Assembly: GCF_051014685.1 (NCBI RefSeq)
Contig: NW_027478879.1
Coordinates: 186,001-250,000 of the forward strand
Reading direction: 5' to 3'
Source of the DNA: Ptiloglossa arizonensis
Lineage: Eukaryota; Arthropoda; Insecta; Hymenoptera; Colletidae
DNA length: 64,000 nucleotides
Every line of letters begins with the position of its first letter. The first letter of the stretch is position 1. The notes beneath the pieces were generated by a model. That model did not search any database. It had not been told where the DNA came from and worked only from the letters and a program-made list of their open reading frames with translations. This document shows, piece by piece, positions 1 through 13,045 of the stretch. Made by a program: the position numbers and the translations under genes.

Positions 1-273
1 TTATACGTTATACGTTATACGTTATACAATATACGTTATACGTTATACGTTATACGTTATACGTTATACGTTATACGTTGAACTTTATACGTTATACGTT
101 ATACGTTATACGTTATACGTTATACGTTGAACTTTATACGTTATACGTTATACGTTATTCGTTGAACTTTATACGTTATACGTTATAAGTTATACGTTAT
201 ACGTTATACGTTGAACTTTATACGTTATACGTTATACGTTATACGTTATACGTTATACGTTATACGTTATACG

Positions 274-301
274 TCGTGGGTTATACGTTATACGTCGTGG
301 G
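274..301 (+). repeat. TCGTGGG marker pair, 21 bp apart
   Basis: Two TCGTGGG monomers lie three units apart (274 and 295). The same pair occurs at 827/848, 8007/8028, 16960/16981, 17513/17534, 24763/24784, 28564/28585 and 35650/35671. It also occurs at 4648/4669 and 21334/21355, where the first member reads TAGTGGG. In the right part of the window usually only one TCGTGGG remains, for example at 30458, 50624, 54720 and 54965. Confidence 0.9.
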
Positions 302-364
302 TTATACGTTACACGTTATACATTATACGTTATACGTTATATGTTATACGTCATACGTTATACG

Positions 365-469
365 TTGTAGGTTACACCTTATACGATATACGTCATACGT
401 TATACGTTATACGTTATACGTCATACGTTATACGTTGTAGGTTACACCTTATACGATATACGTCATACG
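365..469 (+). repeat. TTGTAGG/TTACACC word, two copies 70 bp apart
   Basis: A five-monomer word begins TTGTAGG, TTACACC and later contains ATATACG and TCATACG. It starts at 365 and again at 435. The doublet follows the TCGTGGG pair in each left-half block (918/988 in the next one). In the second half of the window the word is usually single and follows one TCGTGGG. Confidence 0.88.
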
Positions 470-1498
470 TTATACGTTATACGTTATACGTTATACGTTA
501 TACGTTATACGTTATACGTTATACGTTATATGTTATACGTTATACGTTATACGTTATAGGTTATACGTTATACGTTATACGTTATACGTTATACGTTATA
601 CGTTATACGTTATACGTTATACGTTATACGTTATACAATATACGTTATACGTTATACGTTATACGTTATACGTTATACGTTATACGTTGAACTTTATACG
701 TTATACGTTATACGTTATACGTTATACGTTATACGTTGAACTTTATACGTTATACGTTATACGTTATTCGTTGAACTTTATACGTTATACGTTATACGTT
801 ATACGTTATACGTTATACGTTATACGTCGTGGGTTATACGTTATACGTCGTGGGTTATACGTTACACGTTATACATTATACGTTATACGTTATATGTTAT
901 ACGTCATACGTTATACGTTGTAGGTTACACCTTATACGATATACGTCATACGTTATACGTTATACGTTATACGTCATACGTTATACGTTGTAGGTTACAT
1001 CTTATACGATATACGTCATACGTTATACGTTATACGTTATACGTTATACGTTATACGTTATACGTTATACGTTATACGTTATACGTTATATGTTATACGT
1101 TATACGTTATACGTTATAGGTTATACGTTATACGTTATACGTTATACGTTATACGTTATACGTTTTACGTTATACGTTATACGTTATACGTTATACGTTA
1201 TACGTTATACGTTATACGTTATACGTTATACGGTATACGTAATATGTAATACGTTATACGTTATACGTTATACGTTATACGTTATACGTTACACGTTATA
1301 CGTTATACGCTATACGTTATACGTTATACGTTATACGTTATACGTTATACGTTTTACGTTATATGTTATACGTTATACGTTATACGTTATACGTTATATG
1401 TTATACGTTATACGTTATACGTTATACGTTATAGGTTATACGTTATACGTTATACGTTATACGTTATACGTTATACATTATACGTTATACGTTATACG

Positions 1499-1687
1499 TT
1501 AAACGTTGAACTTTATACGTTATACGTTATACGTTATACGTTATACGTTATACGTTATACGTTGGACTTTATACGTTATACGTTATACGTTATTCGTTGA
1601 ACTTTATACGTTATACGTTATACGTTATACGTTATACGTTATACGTTATGCGGTATACGTTATACGTTATACGTGTTACGTCATCCG
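1499..1687 (+). repeat. Marker element TTAAACG...TGTTACG, copy 1 of 4
   Basis: The order is TTAAACG (1499), TTGAACT (1506), a TTGGACT monomer, another TTGAACT, a TTATGCG unit, then TGTTACG+TCATCCG (1674-1687). The same order and spacing occur at 18185-18373, 25435-25623 and 34495-34683. The copy expected near 8.65 kb is missing its first part, which accounts for the 175-bp difference between A1 and A2. Confidence 0.88.
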
Positions 1688-3759
1688 TTATACGTTATAC
1701 GTTATACGTTATACGTAATGCGTTATCCGTTATACGTTATACGTTATCCGTTATACGTTATACGTTATACGTTATACGTTATACGTTATACGTTATACGT
1801 TATACGTTATACGTTATCCGTTTTACGTTACACGTTATACGTTATACGTTATACGTTATACGTTATAGGTTATACGTTATACGTTATACGTTATACGTTA
1901 TACGTTATACGTTATACGTTATACGTTATACGTTATACGTTATACGTTATACGTTATACGTTATACGTTATACGTTATACGTTATACGTTATACGTTATA
2001 CGTTATACGTTATACGTTATACGTTATACGATATACGTTATACGTTATACGTTATACGTTATACGTTATACGTTATACGTTATACGTTATACGTTATACG
2101 TTATACGTTACACGTTATACGTTACACGTTATACGTTACACGTTATACGTTATACGTTATACGTTATACGTTATACGTCATACGTTATCCGTTATACGTT
2201 ATACGTTATACGTTATACGTTATACGTTATACGTTATACGTTATACGTTATCCGTTATACGTTATACGTTTTACGTTATACGTTATACGTCATAGGTTAT
2301 ACGTTATACGTTATACGTTATTCGTTATCCGTTATACGTTATACGTTATACGTTACACGTTATACGTTATACGTTATACGTTATACGTTATACGTTACAC
2401 GTTATACGTTACACGTTATACGTTATACGTTATATGATATACGTTATACGTTACACGTTATACGTTATACGTTATATGTTATACGTTATACGTTATACGT
2501 TATACGTTATACGTTATACGTTATACGTTATACGTTATACGTTGTACGTTATACGTTATACGTTATACGTTATAGGTTATACGTTATACGTCATAGGTCT
2601 TACGTTATAGGTTATACGTTATACGTTATACGTTATACGTTATACGTTATATGTTATACGTTATACGTTATACGTTATACGTTATACGTTATACGTTATA
2701 CGTTATACGTTATACGTTATACGTTATACGTTATACGTTATACGTTATACGTTATACGTTATACGTTATACGTTATACGTTATACGTTATACGTTATACG
2801 TTATACGTTATACGTTATACGTTATACGTTATACGTTACACGTTATACGTTACACGTTATACGTTACACGTTATACGTTACACGTTATACGTTACACGTT
2901 ATACGTTATACGTTATACGTTATACGTTATACGTTATAAGTTATACGTTATACGTTATACGTTATACGTTATACGTTATACGTTATACGTTATACGTTAT
3001 ACGTTATACGTTATACGTTATACGTTATACGTCATAGGTCTTACGTTATAGGTTATACGTTATACGTTATACGTTATACGTTATACGTTATATGTTATAC
3101 GATATACGTTATACGTTATATGTTATACGATATACGTTATACGTTATAGGTTATACGTTATACGTTGTACGTTATACGTTATACGTTATACGTTATGCGT
3201 TATACGTTATACGTTATACGTTATACGTTATACGTTATACGTTATATGTTATACGTTATACGTTATACGTTATACGTTATACGTTATACGTTATACGTTA
3301 TATGTTATACGTTATACGTTATACGTTATACGTTATACGTTATACGTTATACGTTATACGTTATACGTTATACGTTATACAATATACGTTATACGTTATA
3401 CGTTATACGTTATACGTTATACGTTATACGTTGAACTTTATACGTTATACGTTATACGTTATACGTTGAACTTTATACGTTATACGTTATACGTTATATG
3501 TTATACGTTATACGTTATACGTTATACGTTATACGTTATACGTTATACGTTATACGTTGAACTTTATACGTTATAGGTTATACGTTATACGTTGAACTTT
3601 ATACGTTATACGTTATACGTTGAACTTTATACGTTATACGTTATACGTTATACGTTATACGTTATACGTTATACGTTATACGCTATACGTTATAGGTCTT
3701 ACGTTATGCGTTATACGTTATACGTTATACGTTATACGTTATACGTTATACGTTATACG

Positions 3760-4290
3760 CTATACGTTATACGTTATACGTTATACGTTATACATTATAC
3801 GTTTTACGTTATATGTTATACGTTAGACGTTATACGTTATACGTTATATGTTATACGTTATACGTTATACGTTATACGTTATAGGTTATACGTTATACGT
3901 TATACGTTATACGTTATACATTATACGTTATACGTTATACGTTATACGTTATACATTATACGTTATACGTTACACGTTATACGTTATACGTTATACGTTA
4001 TACGTTATACGTTATACGTTATACGTTATACGTTATACGTTATACGTTATACGTTATATGTTATACGTTATACGTTATACCTTACACGTTATACGTTATA
4101 CATTATACGTTATACGTTATACGTCATAGGTCTTACGTTATACGTTTTACGTTATACGGTATACGTAATATGTAATACGTTATACGTTATACGTTATACG
4201 TTATACGTTATACGTTTACGTTATACGTTATACGTTATACGTTATACGTTATACGTTATACGTTATACGTTGTACGTTATACGTTATACG
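3760..4290 (+). repeat. Internal duplicate, copy 1 (partner about 5124-5661)
   Basis: CTATACG (3760), TTTTACG (3802), TTATATG and the 6-bp monomer (4215) recur at 5124, 5173 and 5586. The shift is 1,371 bp over most of the segment and 1,364 bp at its left edge. 1,371 is one less than a multiple of 7, as expected when the interval contains one 6-bp monomer. Confidence 0.85.
4215..4220 (+). other. 6-bp monomer TTTACG (register -1)
   Basis: One base is missing from a monomer here. The phase of all following monomers drops by one, from start positions equal to 1 mod 7 to 0 mod 7. Confidence 0.95.
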
Positions 4291-5123
4291 TTATGCGTTA
4301 TACGTTATACGTTATACGTTATACGTTATACGTTATACGTTATATGTTATACGTTATACGTTATACGTTATACGTTATACGTTATACGTTATACGTTATA
4401 CGTTATATGTTATACGTTATACGTTATACGTTATACGTTATACGTTATACGTTATACAATATACGTTATACGTTATACGTTATACGTTATACGTTATACG
4501 TTATACGTTGAACTTTATACGTTATACGTTATACGTTATTCGTTGAACTTTATACGTTATACGTTATAAGTTATACGTTATACGTTATACGTTGAACTTT
4601 ATACGTTATACGTTATACGTTATACGTTATACGTTATACGTTATACGTAGTGGGTTATACGTTATACGTCGTGGGTTATACGTTATACGTTATACATTAT
4701 ACGTTATACGTTATATGTTATACGTCATACGTTATACGTTGTAGGTTACACCTTTTACGATATACGTCATACGTTATACGTTATACGTTATACGTCATAC
4801 GTTATACGTTGTAGGTTACACCTTATACGATATACGTCATACGTTATACGTTATACGTTATACGTTATACGTTATACGTTATACGTTATACGTTATACGT
4901 TATATGTTATACGTTATACGTTATACGTTATAGGTTATACGTTATACGTTATACGTTATACGTTATACGTTATACGTTATACGTTATACGTTATACGTTA
5001 TACGTTATACGTTATACGTTATACGTTATACGTTATACGGTATACGTAATATGTAATACGTTATACGTTATACGTTATACGTTATACGTTATACGTTATA
5101 CGTTATACGTTATACGTTATACG

Positions 5124-5661
5124 CTATACGTTATACGTTATACGTTATACGTTATACGTTATACATTATACGTTTTACGTTATATGTTATACGTTATACG
5201 TTATACGTTATACGTTATATGTTATACGTTATACGTTATACGTTATACGTTATAGGTTATACGTTATACGTTATACGTTATACGTTATACATTATACGTT
5301 ATACGTTATACGTTATACGTTATACATTATACGTTATACGTTACACGTTATACGTTATACGTTATACGTTATACGTTATACGTTATACGTTATACGTTAT
5401 ACGTTATACGTTATACGTTATACGTTATATGTTATACGTTATACGTTATACCTTACACGTTATACGTTATACATTATACGTTATACGTTATACGTCATAG
5501 GTCTTACGTTATACGTTTTACGTTATACGGTATACGTAATATGTAATACGTTATACGTTATACGTTATACGTTATACGTTATACGTTTACGTTATACGTT
5601 ATACGTTATACGTTATACGTTATACGTTATACGTTATACGTTATACGTTATACGTTATACG
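5124..5661 (+). repeat. Internal duplicate, copy 2 (partner about 3760-4290)
   Basis: This is the second copy of the 1.37-kb tandem arrangement in A1. Here it runs into the TCATAG+ATCTTACG word at 5669, which copy 1 lacks. Both copies are present again in A2, including the 6-bp monomers at 20901 and 22272. Confidence 0.83.
5586..5591 (+). other. 6-bp monomer TTTACG (register -1)
   Basis: This is the second register break in A1, 77 bp (11 units) before the TCATAG+ATCTTACG word at 5669. Confidence 0.95.
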
Positions 5662-5668
5662 TTATACG

Positions 5669-5682
5669 TCATAGATCTTACG
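5669..5682 (+). repeat. TCATAGATCTTACG word (contains BglII site AGATCT)
   Basis: This two-monomer word creates an AGATCT site. Other copies start at 15168, 22355, 29814, 31115, 32129, 36881, 41886, 43783, 45323 (reads TCAAAGATCT), 57169 and 59653. A copy near 63.53 kb is damaged by an inserted T, and one near 63.62 kb is intact. The related and commoner word TCATAGG+TCTTACG has no AGATCT. Confidence 0.9.
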
Positions 5683-7082
5683 TTATAGGTTATACGTTAT
5701 ACGTTATACGTTATCCGTTATACGTTATACGTTATATGTTATACGTTACACGTTCTACGTTGTATGTTATACGTTATACGTTATACGTTATATGTTATAC
5801 GTTATACGTTATACGTTATACGTTCTACGTTATATGTTATACGTTATACGTTATACGTTATACATTATACGTTATACGTTATACGTTATATGTTATACGT
5901 TATACGTTATACGTTATACGTTATACGTTATACGTTATACGTTATACGTTATACGTTATACGTTATACAATATACGTTATACGTTATACGTTATACGTTA
6001 TACGTTATACGTTATACGTTATACGTTGAACTTTATACGTTATACGTTATACGTTATACGTTGAACTTTATACGTTATACGTTATACGTTATATGTTATA
6101 CGTTATACGTTATACGTTATACGTTATACGTTATACGTTATACGTTATACGTTGAACTTTATACGTTATAGGTTATACGTTATACGTTGAACTTTATACG
6201 TTATACGTTATACGTTGAACTTTATACGTTATACGTTATACGTTATACGTTATACGTTATACGTTATACGTTATACGCTATACGTTATAGGTCTTACGTT
6301 ATGCGTTATACGTTATACGTTATACGTTATGCGTCATACGTTATACGTTATACATTATACGTTATACGTTATACGTTATACGTCATAGGTCTTGCGTTAT
6401 ACGGTATACGTTATACGTTATACGTGTTACGTCATGCGTTATACGTTGTACGTTATTCGTTATACGTTATACGTTATACGTTATACGTTATACGTTATAC
6501 GTTATACGTTATACGTCATACGTCATACGTTATCCGTTATACGTTATGCGTTATACGTTATACGTTATACGTTATACGTTATACGTTATCCGTTATACGT
6601 TATACGTTTTACGTTATACGTTATACGTCATACGTTATACGTTATACGTTATACGTTATTCGTTATCCGTTATACGTTATACGTCATAGGTCTTACGTTA
6701 CGGGTTATACGTTATACGTTATACGTTATACGTTATATGTTATACGTTATACGTTATACGTTATACGTTATACGTTATACGTTATACGTTATACGTTATA
6801 CGTTATACGTTATACGTTATACGTTATACGTTATACGTTATACGTTATACGTTATACGTTATACGTTATACGTTATACGTTATACGTTATACGTTATACG
6901 TTATACGTTATACGTTATACGTTATACGTTATACGTTATACGTTATACGTTATACGTTACACGTTATACGTTACACGTTATACGTTATACGTTATACGTC
7001 ATACGTTATACGTTATACGTTATACGTCATAGGTCTTACGTTACGGGTTATACGTTATACGTTATACGTTATACGTTATATG

Positions 7083-7299
7083 TTATACGTTATACGTTAT
7101 ACGTTATACGTTATACGTTATACGTTATACGTTATACGTTATACGTTATACGTTATACGTTATACGTTATACGTTATACGTTATACGTTATACGTTATAC
7201 GTTATACGTTATACGTTATACGTTATACGTTATACGTTATACGTTATACGTTATACGTTATACGTTATACGTTATACGTTATACGTTATACGTTATACG
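7083..7299 (+). repeat. Homogeneous tract of about 31 consensus monomers
   Basis: TTATACG repeats without change between a TTATATG (7076) and a TTACACG (7300). The matching A2 tract is longer by 21 bp, and the segment after the TTACACG pair is longer by a further 49 bp in A2. Together these account for the 70-bp offset change. Confidence 0.85.
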
Positions 7300-10249
7300 T
7301 TACACGTTATACGTTACACGTTATACGTTATACGTTATACGTTATACGTTATACGTTATACGTTATACGTTATACGTTATACGTTATACGTTATACGTTA
7401 TACGTCATAGGTCTTTCGTTATAGGTTATACGTTATACGTTATACGTTATACGTTATACGTTATATGTTATACGATATACGTTATACGTTATATGTTATA
7501 CGATATACGTTATACGTTATAGGTTATACGTTATACGTTATACGTTATACGTTATACGTTATACGTTATACGTTATACGTTATACGTTATACGTTATACG
7601 TTATACGTTATACGTAATATGTTATACGTTATACGTTATACGTTATACGTTATACGTTATACGTTATACAATATACGTTATACGTTATACGTTATACGTT
7701 ATACGTTATACGTTATACGTTATAGGTTATACGTTATACGTTATACGTTATACGTTATACGTTATACGTTATACGTTGAACTTTATACGTTGTACGTTAT
7801 ACGTTATTCGTTGAACTTTATACGTTATACGTTATAAGTTATACGTTATACGTTATACGTTGAACTTTATACGTTATACGTTATACGTTATACGTTATAC
7901 GTTATACGTTATACGTTATACGTTATAAGTTATACGTTATACGTTATACGTTGAGCTTTATACGTTATACGTTATACGTTATACGTTATACGTTATACGT
8001 TATACGTCGTGGGTTATACGTTATACGTCGTGGGTTATACGTTACACGTTATACATTATACGTTATACGTTATATGTTATACGTCATACGTTATACGTTG
8101 TAGGTTACACCTTATACGATATACGTCATACGTTATACGTTATACGTTATACGTCATACGTTATACGTTGTAGGTTACACCTTATACGATATACGTCATA
8201 CGTTATACGTTATACGTTATACGTTATACGTTATACGTTATACGTTATACGTTATACGTTATACGTTATATGTTATACGTTATACGTTATACGTTATAGG
8301 TTATACGTTATACGTTATACGTTATACGTTATACGTTATACGTTATACGTTATACGTTATACGTTATACGTTATACGTTATACGTTATACGTTATACGTT
8401 ATACGGTATACGTAATATGTAATACGTTATACGTTATACGTTATACGTTATACGTTATACGTTACACGTTATACGTTATACGCTATACGTTATACGTTAT
8501 ACGTTATACGTTATACGTTATACGTTTTACGTTATATGTTATACGTTATACGTTATACGTTATACGTTATATGTTATAGGTTATACGTTATACGTTATAC
8601 GTTATAGGTTATACGTTATACGTTATACGTTATACGTTATACGTTATACGTTATGCGGTATACGTTATACGTTATACGTGTTACGTCATCCGTTATACGT
8701 TATACGTTATACGTTATACGTAATGCGTTATCCGTTATACGTTATACGTTATCCGTTATACGTTATACGTTATACGTTATACGTTATACGTTATACGTTA
8801 TACGTTATACGTTATACGTTATCCGTTCTACGTTATACGTTATACGTTATACGTTATACGTTATACGTTATAGGTTATACGTTATACGTTATACGTTATA
8901 CGTTATACGTTATGCGTTATACGTTATACGTTATACGTTATACGTTATACGTTATACGTTATACGTTATACGTTATACGTTATACGTTATACGTTATACG
9001 TTATACGTTATACGTTATACGTTATACGTTATACGTTATACGTTATACGTTATACGTTATACGTTATACGTTATACGTTATACGTTACACGTTATACGTT
9101 ACACGTTATACGTTACACGTTATACGTTACACGTTATACGTTATACGTTATACGTCATACGTTATCCGTTATACGTTATACGTTATACGTTATACGTTAT
9201 ACGTTATACGTTATACGTTATCCGTTGTACGTTATACGTTTTACGTTATACGTTATACGTCATACGTTATACGTTATACGTTATACGTTATTCGTTATCC
9301 GTTATACGTTATACGTTATACGTTACACGTTATACGTTATACGTTATACGTTATACGTTATACGTTACACGTTATACGTTACACGTTATACGTTATACGT
9401 TATATGATATACGTTATACGTTACACGTTATACGTTATACGTTATATGTTATACGTTATACGTTATACGTTATACGTTATACGTTATACGTTATACGTTA
9501 TACGTTATACGTTATACGTTATACGTTATACGTTATACGTTATACGTTATACGTTATACGTTATAGGTTATACGTTATACGACATAGGTCTTACGTTATA
9601 GGTTATAGGTTATGCGTTATACGTTATACGTTATACGTTATACGTTATACGTTATACGTTATACGTTATACGTTATACGTTATACGTTATACGTTATACG
9701 TTATACGTTATACGTTATACGTTATACGTTATACGTTACACGTTATACGTTACACGTTATACGTTACACGTTATACGTTACACGTTATACGTTATACGTT
9801 ATACGTTATACGTTATACGTTATAAGTTATACGTTATACGTTATACGTTATACGTTATACGTTATACGTTATCCGTTTTACGTTATACGTTATACGTTAT
9901 ACGTTATACGTTATACGTTATACGTTATAGGTTATACGTTATACGTTATACGTTATACGTTATGCGTTATACGTTATACGTTATACGTTATACGTTATAC
10001 GTTATACGTTATACGTTATACGTTATACGTTATACGTTATACGTTATACGTTATACGTTATACGTTATACGTTATACGTTATACGTTATACGTCATAGGT
10101 CTTACGTTATAGGTTATACGTTATACGTTATACGTTATACGTTATACGTTATACGTTATAGGTTATACGTTATACGTTATACGTTATACGTTATACGTTA
10201 TACGTTATACGTTATACGTTATACGTTATACGTTATACGTTATACGTTA

Positions 10250-13045
10250 TACGTGTTACGTCATCCGTTATACGTTGTACGTTATACGTTATACGTTATA
10301 CGTTATACGTTATACGTTATACGTTATACGTTATACGTTATACGTTATACGTCATACGTTATACGTTATACGTTATACGATATACGTCATACGTCATACG
10401 TTATCCGTTATACGTTATACGTTATACGTTATACGTTATACGTTATACGTTATACGTTATACGTTATACGTTATACGTTATACGTTATACGTTATACGTT
10501 ATACGTTATACGTTATACGTTATACGTTATACGTTATACGTTATACGTTATACGTTATACGTTATACGCTATACGTTATACGTTATACGTTATACGTTAT
10601 ACGTTATACGTTATACGTTATACGTTATACGTTATACGTTATACGTTATACGTTATACGTTATACGTTATACGTTATACGTTATACGTTATACGTTATAC
10701 GTCATAGGTCTTACGTTATAGGTTATACGTTATACGTTATACGTTATACGTTATACGTTATACGTTATAGGTTATACGTTATACGTTATACGTTATACGT
10801 TATACGTTATACGTTATACGTTATACGTTATACGTTATACCTTAGACGTTATACGTTTTACGTTATACGTTATGCGTTATACGTTATACGTTATACGTTA
10901 TACGTTTTACGTTATACGTTATACGTTATACGTTATACGTTATACGCTATACGTTATACGTTATACGTTATACGTTATACGTTATGCGGTATACGTTATA
11001 CGTTATACGTGTTACGTCATCCGTTATACGTTATACGTTATACGTTATACGTAATGCGTTATCCGTTATACGTTATACGTTATCCGTTATACGTTATACG
11101 TTATACGTTATACGTTATACGTTATACGTTATACGTTATACGTTATACGTTATCCGTTTTACGTTATACGTTATACGTTATACGTTATACGTTATACGTT
11201 ATACGTCATACGTTATACGTTATACGTTATACGATATACGTTATACGCTATACGTTATACGTTATACGTTATACGTTATACGTTATACGTTATGCGGTAT
11301 ACGTTATACGTTATACGTGTTACGTCATCCGTTATACGTTGTACGTTATACGTTATACGTTATACGTTATACGTTATACGTCATACGTTATACGTTATAC
11401 GCTATACGTTATACGTTATACGTTATACGTTATACGTTATACGTTATACGTTATACGTTATGCGGTATACGGTATACGTGTTACGTCATCCGTTATACGT
11501 TGTACGTTATACGTTATACGTTATACGTTATACGTTATACGTTATACGTTATACGTAATGCGTTATCCGTTATACGTTATACGTTATCCGTTATACGTTA
11601 TACGTTATACGTTATACGTTATACGTTATACGTTATACGTTATACGTTATACGTTATCCGTTTTACGTTATACGTTATACGTTATACGTTATACGTTATA
11701 CGTCATACGTTATACGTTATACGTTATACGTTATACGTTATACGCTATACGTTATACGTTATACGTTATACGTTATACGTTATACGTTATGCGGTATACG
11801 TTATACGTTATACGTGTTACGTCATCCGTTATACGTTGTACGTTATACGTTATACGTTATACGTTATACGTTATACGTTATACGTTATACGTTATACGTT
11901 ATACGTCATACGTCATACGTTATCCGTTATACGTTATACGTTATACGTTATACGTTATACGTTATACGTTATCCGTTATACGTTATACGTTTTACGTTAT
12001 ACGTTATACGTCATACGTTATACGTTATACGTTATACGTTATACGTTATCCGTTATACGTTATACGTTATACGTTACACGTTATACGTTATACGTTATAC
12101 GTTATACGTTATACGTCATACGTCATACGTTATCCGTTATACGTTATACGTTATACGTTATACGTTATACGTTATACGTTATACGTTATACGTTATACGT
12201 TATACGTTATACGTTATACGTTATACGTTATACGTTATACGTTATACGTTATACGTTATACGTTATACGTTATACGTTATACGTTATACGTTATACGTTA
12301 TACGTTATACGTTATACGTTATACGTTATACGTTATACGTTATACGTTATACGTTATACGTTATACGTTACACGTTATACGTTACACGTTATACGTTATA
12401 CGTTATAGGTTATACGTTATACGTTATACGTTATACGTTATACGTTATACGTTAAACGTTATACGTTATACGTTATACGTTATACGTTATACGTTATACG
12501 TTATACGTCATAGGTCTTACGTTATAGGTTATACGTTATACGTTATACGTTATACGTTATACGTTATACGTTATATGTTATACGTTATACGTTATACGTT
12601 ATATGTTATACGATATACGTTATACGTTATCGGTTATACGTTATACGTTATACGTTATACGTTATACGTTATACGTTGTACGTTATACGTTATACGTTAT
12701 GCGTTATACGTTATACGTTATACGTTATACGCTATACGTTATACGTTATACGTTATACGTTATACGTTATACGTTATACGTTATGCGGCATACGTTATAC
12801 GTGTTACGTCATCCGTTATACGATGTACGTTATACGTTATACGTTATACGTTATACGTTATCCGTTTTACGTTATACGTTATACGTTATACGTTAGACGT
12901 TATACGTTATACGTCATACGTTATACGTTATACGTTATACGTTATACGTTATACGCTATACGTTATACGTTATACGTTATACGTTATACGTTATACGTTA
13001 TGCGGTATACGTTATACGTTATACGTGTTACGTCATCCGTTATAC
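10250..13045 (+). repeat. Cluster of TGTTACG+TCATCCG markers
   Basis: The word starts at 10254, 11010, 11318, 11479, 11815, 12802 and 13026. The spacings are 756, 308, 161, 336, 987 and 224 bp, all exact multiples of 7 but irregular. A TTATGCGG- or GCGG-type monomer usually precedes it and a TTGTACG often follows. Elsewhere the word is sparse: 1674, 8679, 18360, 25610 and 34670, plus TCATGCG versions at 6425 and 23111. The cluster also contains the longest stop-free + frame, 9962-13717. Confidence 0.88.
12137..12367 (+). repeat. Homogeneous tract of 33 consensus monomers
   Basis: There are 231 bp of unchanged TTATACG between a TTATCCG (12130) and a TTACACG (12368). Confidence 0.85.

Larger units (their letters stand above)
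71..1110 (+). repeat. Local tandem pair inside A1 (period 609/553 bp)
   Basis: TTGAACT monomers at 78, 127 and 162 recur at 687, 736 and 771, a shift of 609 bp. The following TCGTGGG pair (274, 295) and TTGTAGG pair (365, 435) recur at 827, 848 and 918, 988, a shift of 553 bp. The second copy therefore lacks 56 bp (eight monomers), including the TTGAACT equivalent to position 211. The same pair is present in A2 from about 16,757. Confidence 0.85.
1..9970 (+). repeat. Long higher-order block A, copy 1 (A1)
   Basis: Variant monomers here recur in the same order and spacing at +16,686 bp: for example TCGTGGG at 274 and 16960, the 6-bp monomer at 4215 and 20901, and TGTTACG at 1674 and 18360. 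The offset becomes 16,756 after about 7.4 kb (TCATAGG 7405/24161), 16,931 by 8.68 kb (TGTTACG 8679/25610) and 17,036 by 9.74 kb (TTACACG 9736/26772, TTATGCG 9960/26996). The left end is cut by the window. Substitutions I noticed between the copies are few, for example 1000 T against 17686 C and 2825 T against 19511 C. Confidence 0.9.

Noticed and set aside
78..217. TTGAACT groups as remnants of an inserted element
   Set aside because: TTGAACT keeps the 7-bp register and is flanked by consensus monomers on both sides. It is a variant monomer spread by block duplication, not foreign sequence.
274..1030. CRISPR array (regular short repeats with variable spacers)
   Set aside because: The variants are single monomers of the same satellite, the so-called spacers are consensus monomers, and there is no leader or cas gene.
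5586..5682. TTTACG plus TCATAGATCTTACG as a protein-binding or attachment site
   Set aside because: The fixed 77-bp gap is explained by common descent of the blocks. In the right part the gap is 35 or 84 bp, so there is no evidence of a functional spacing.
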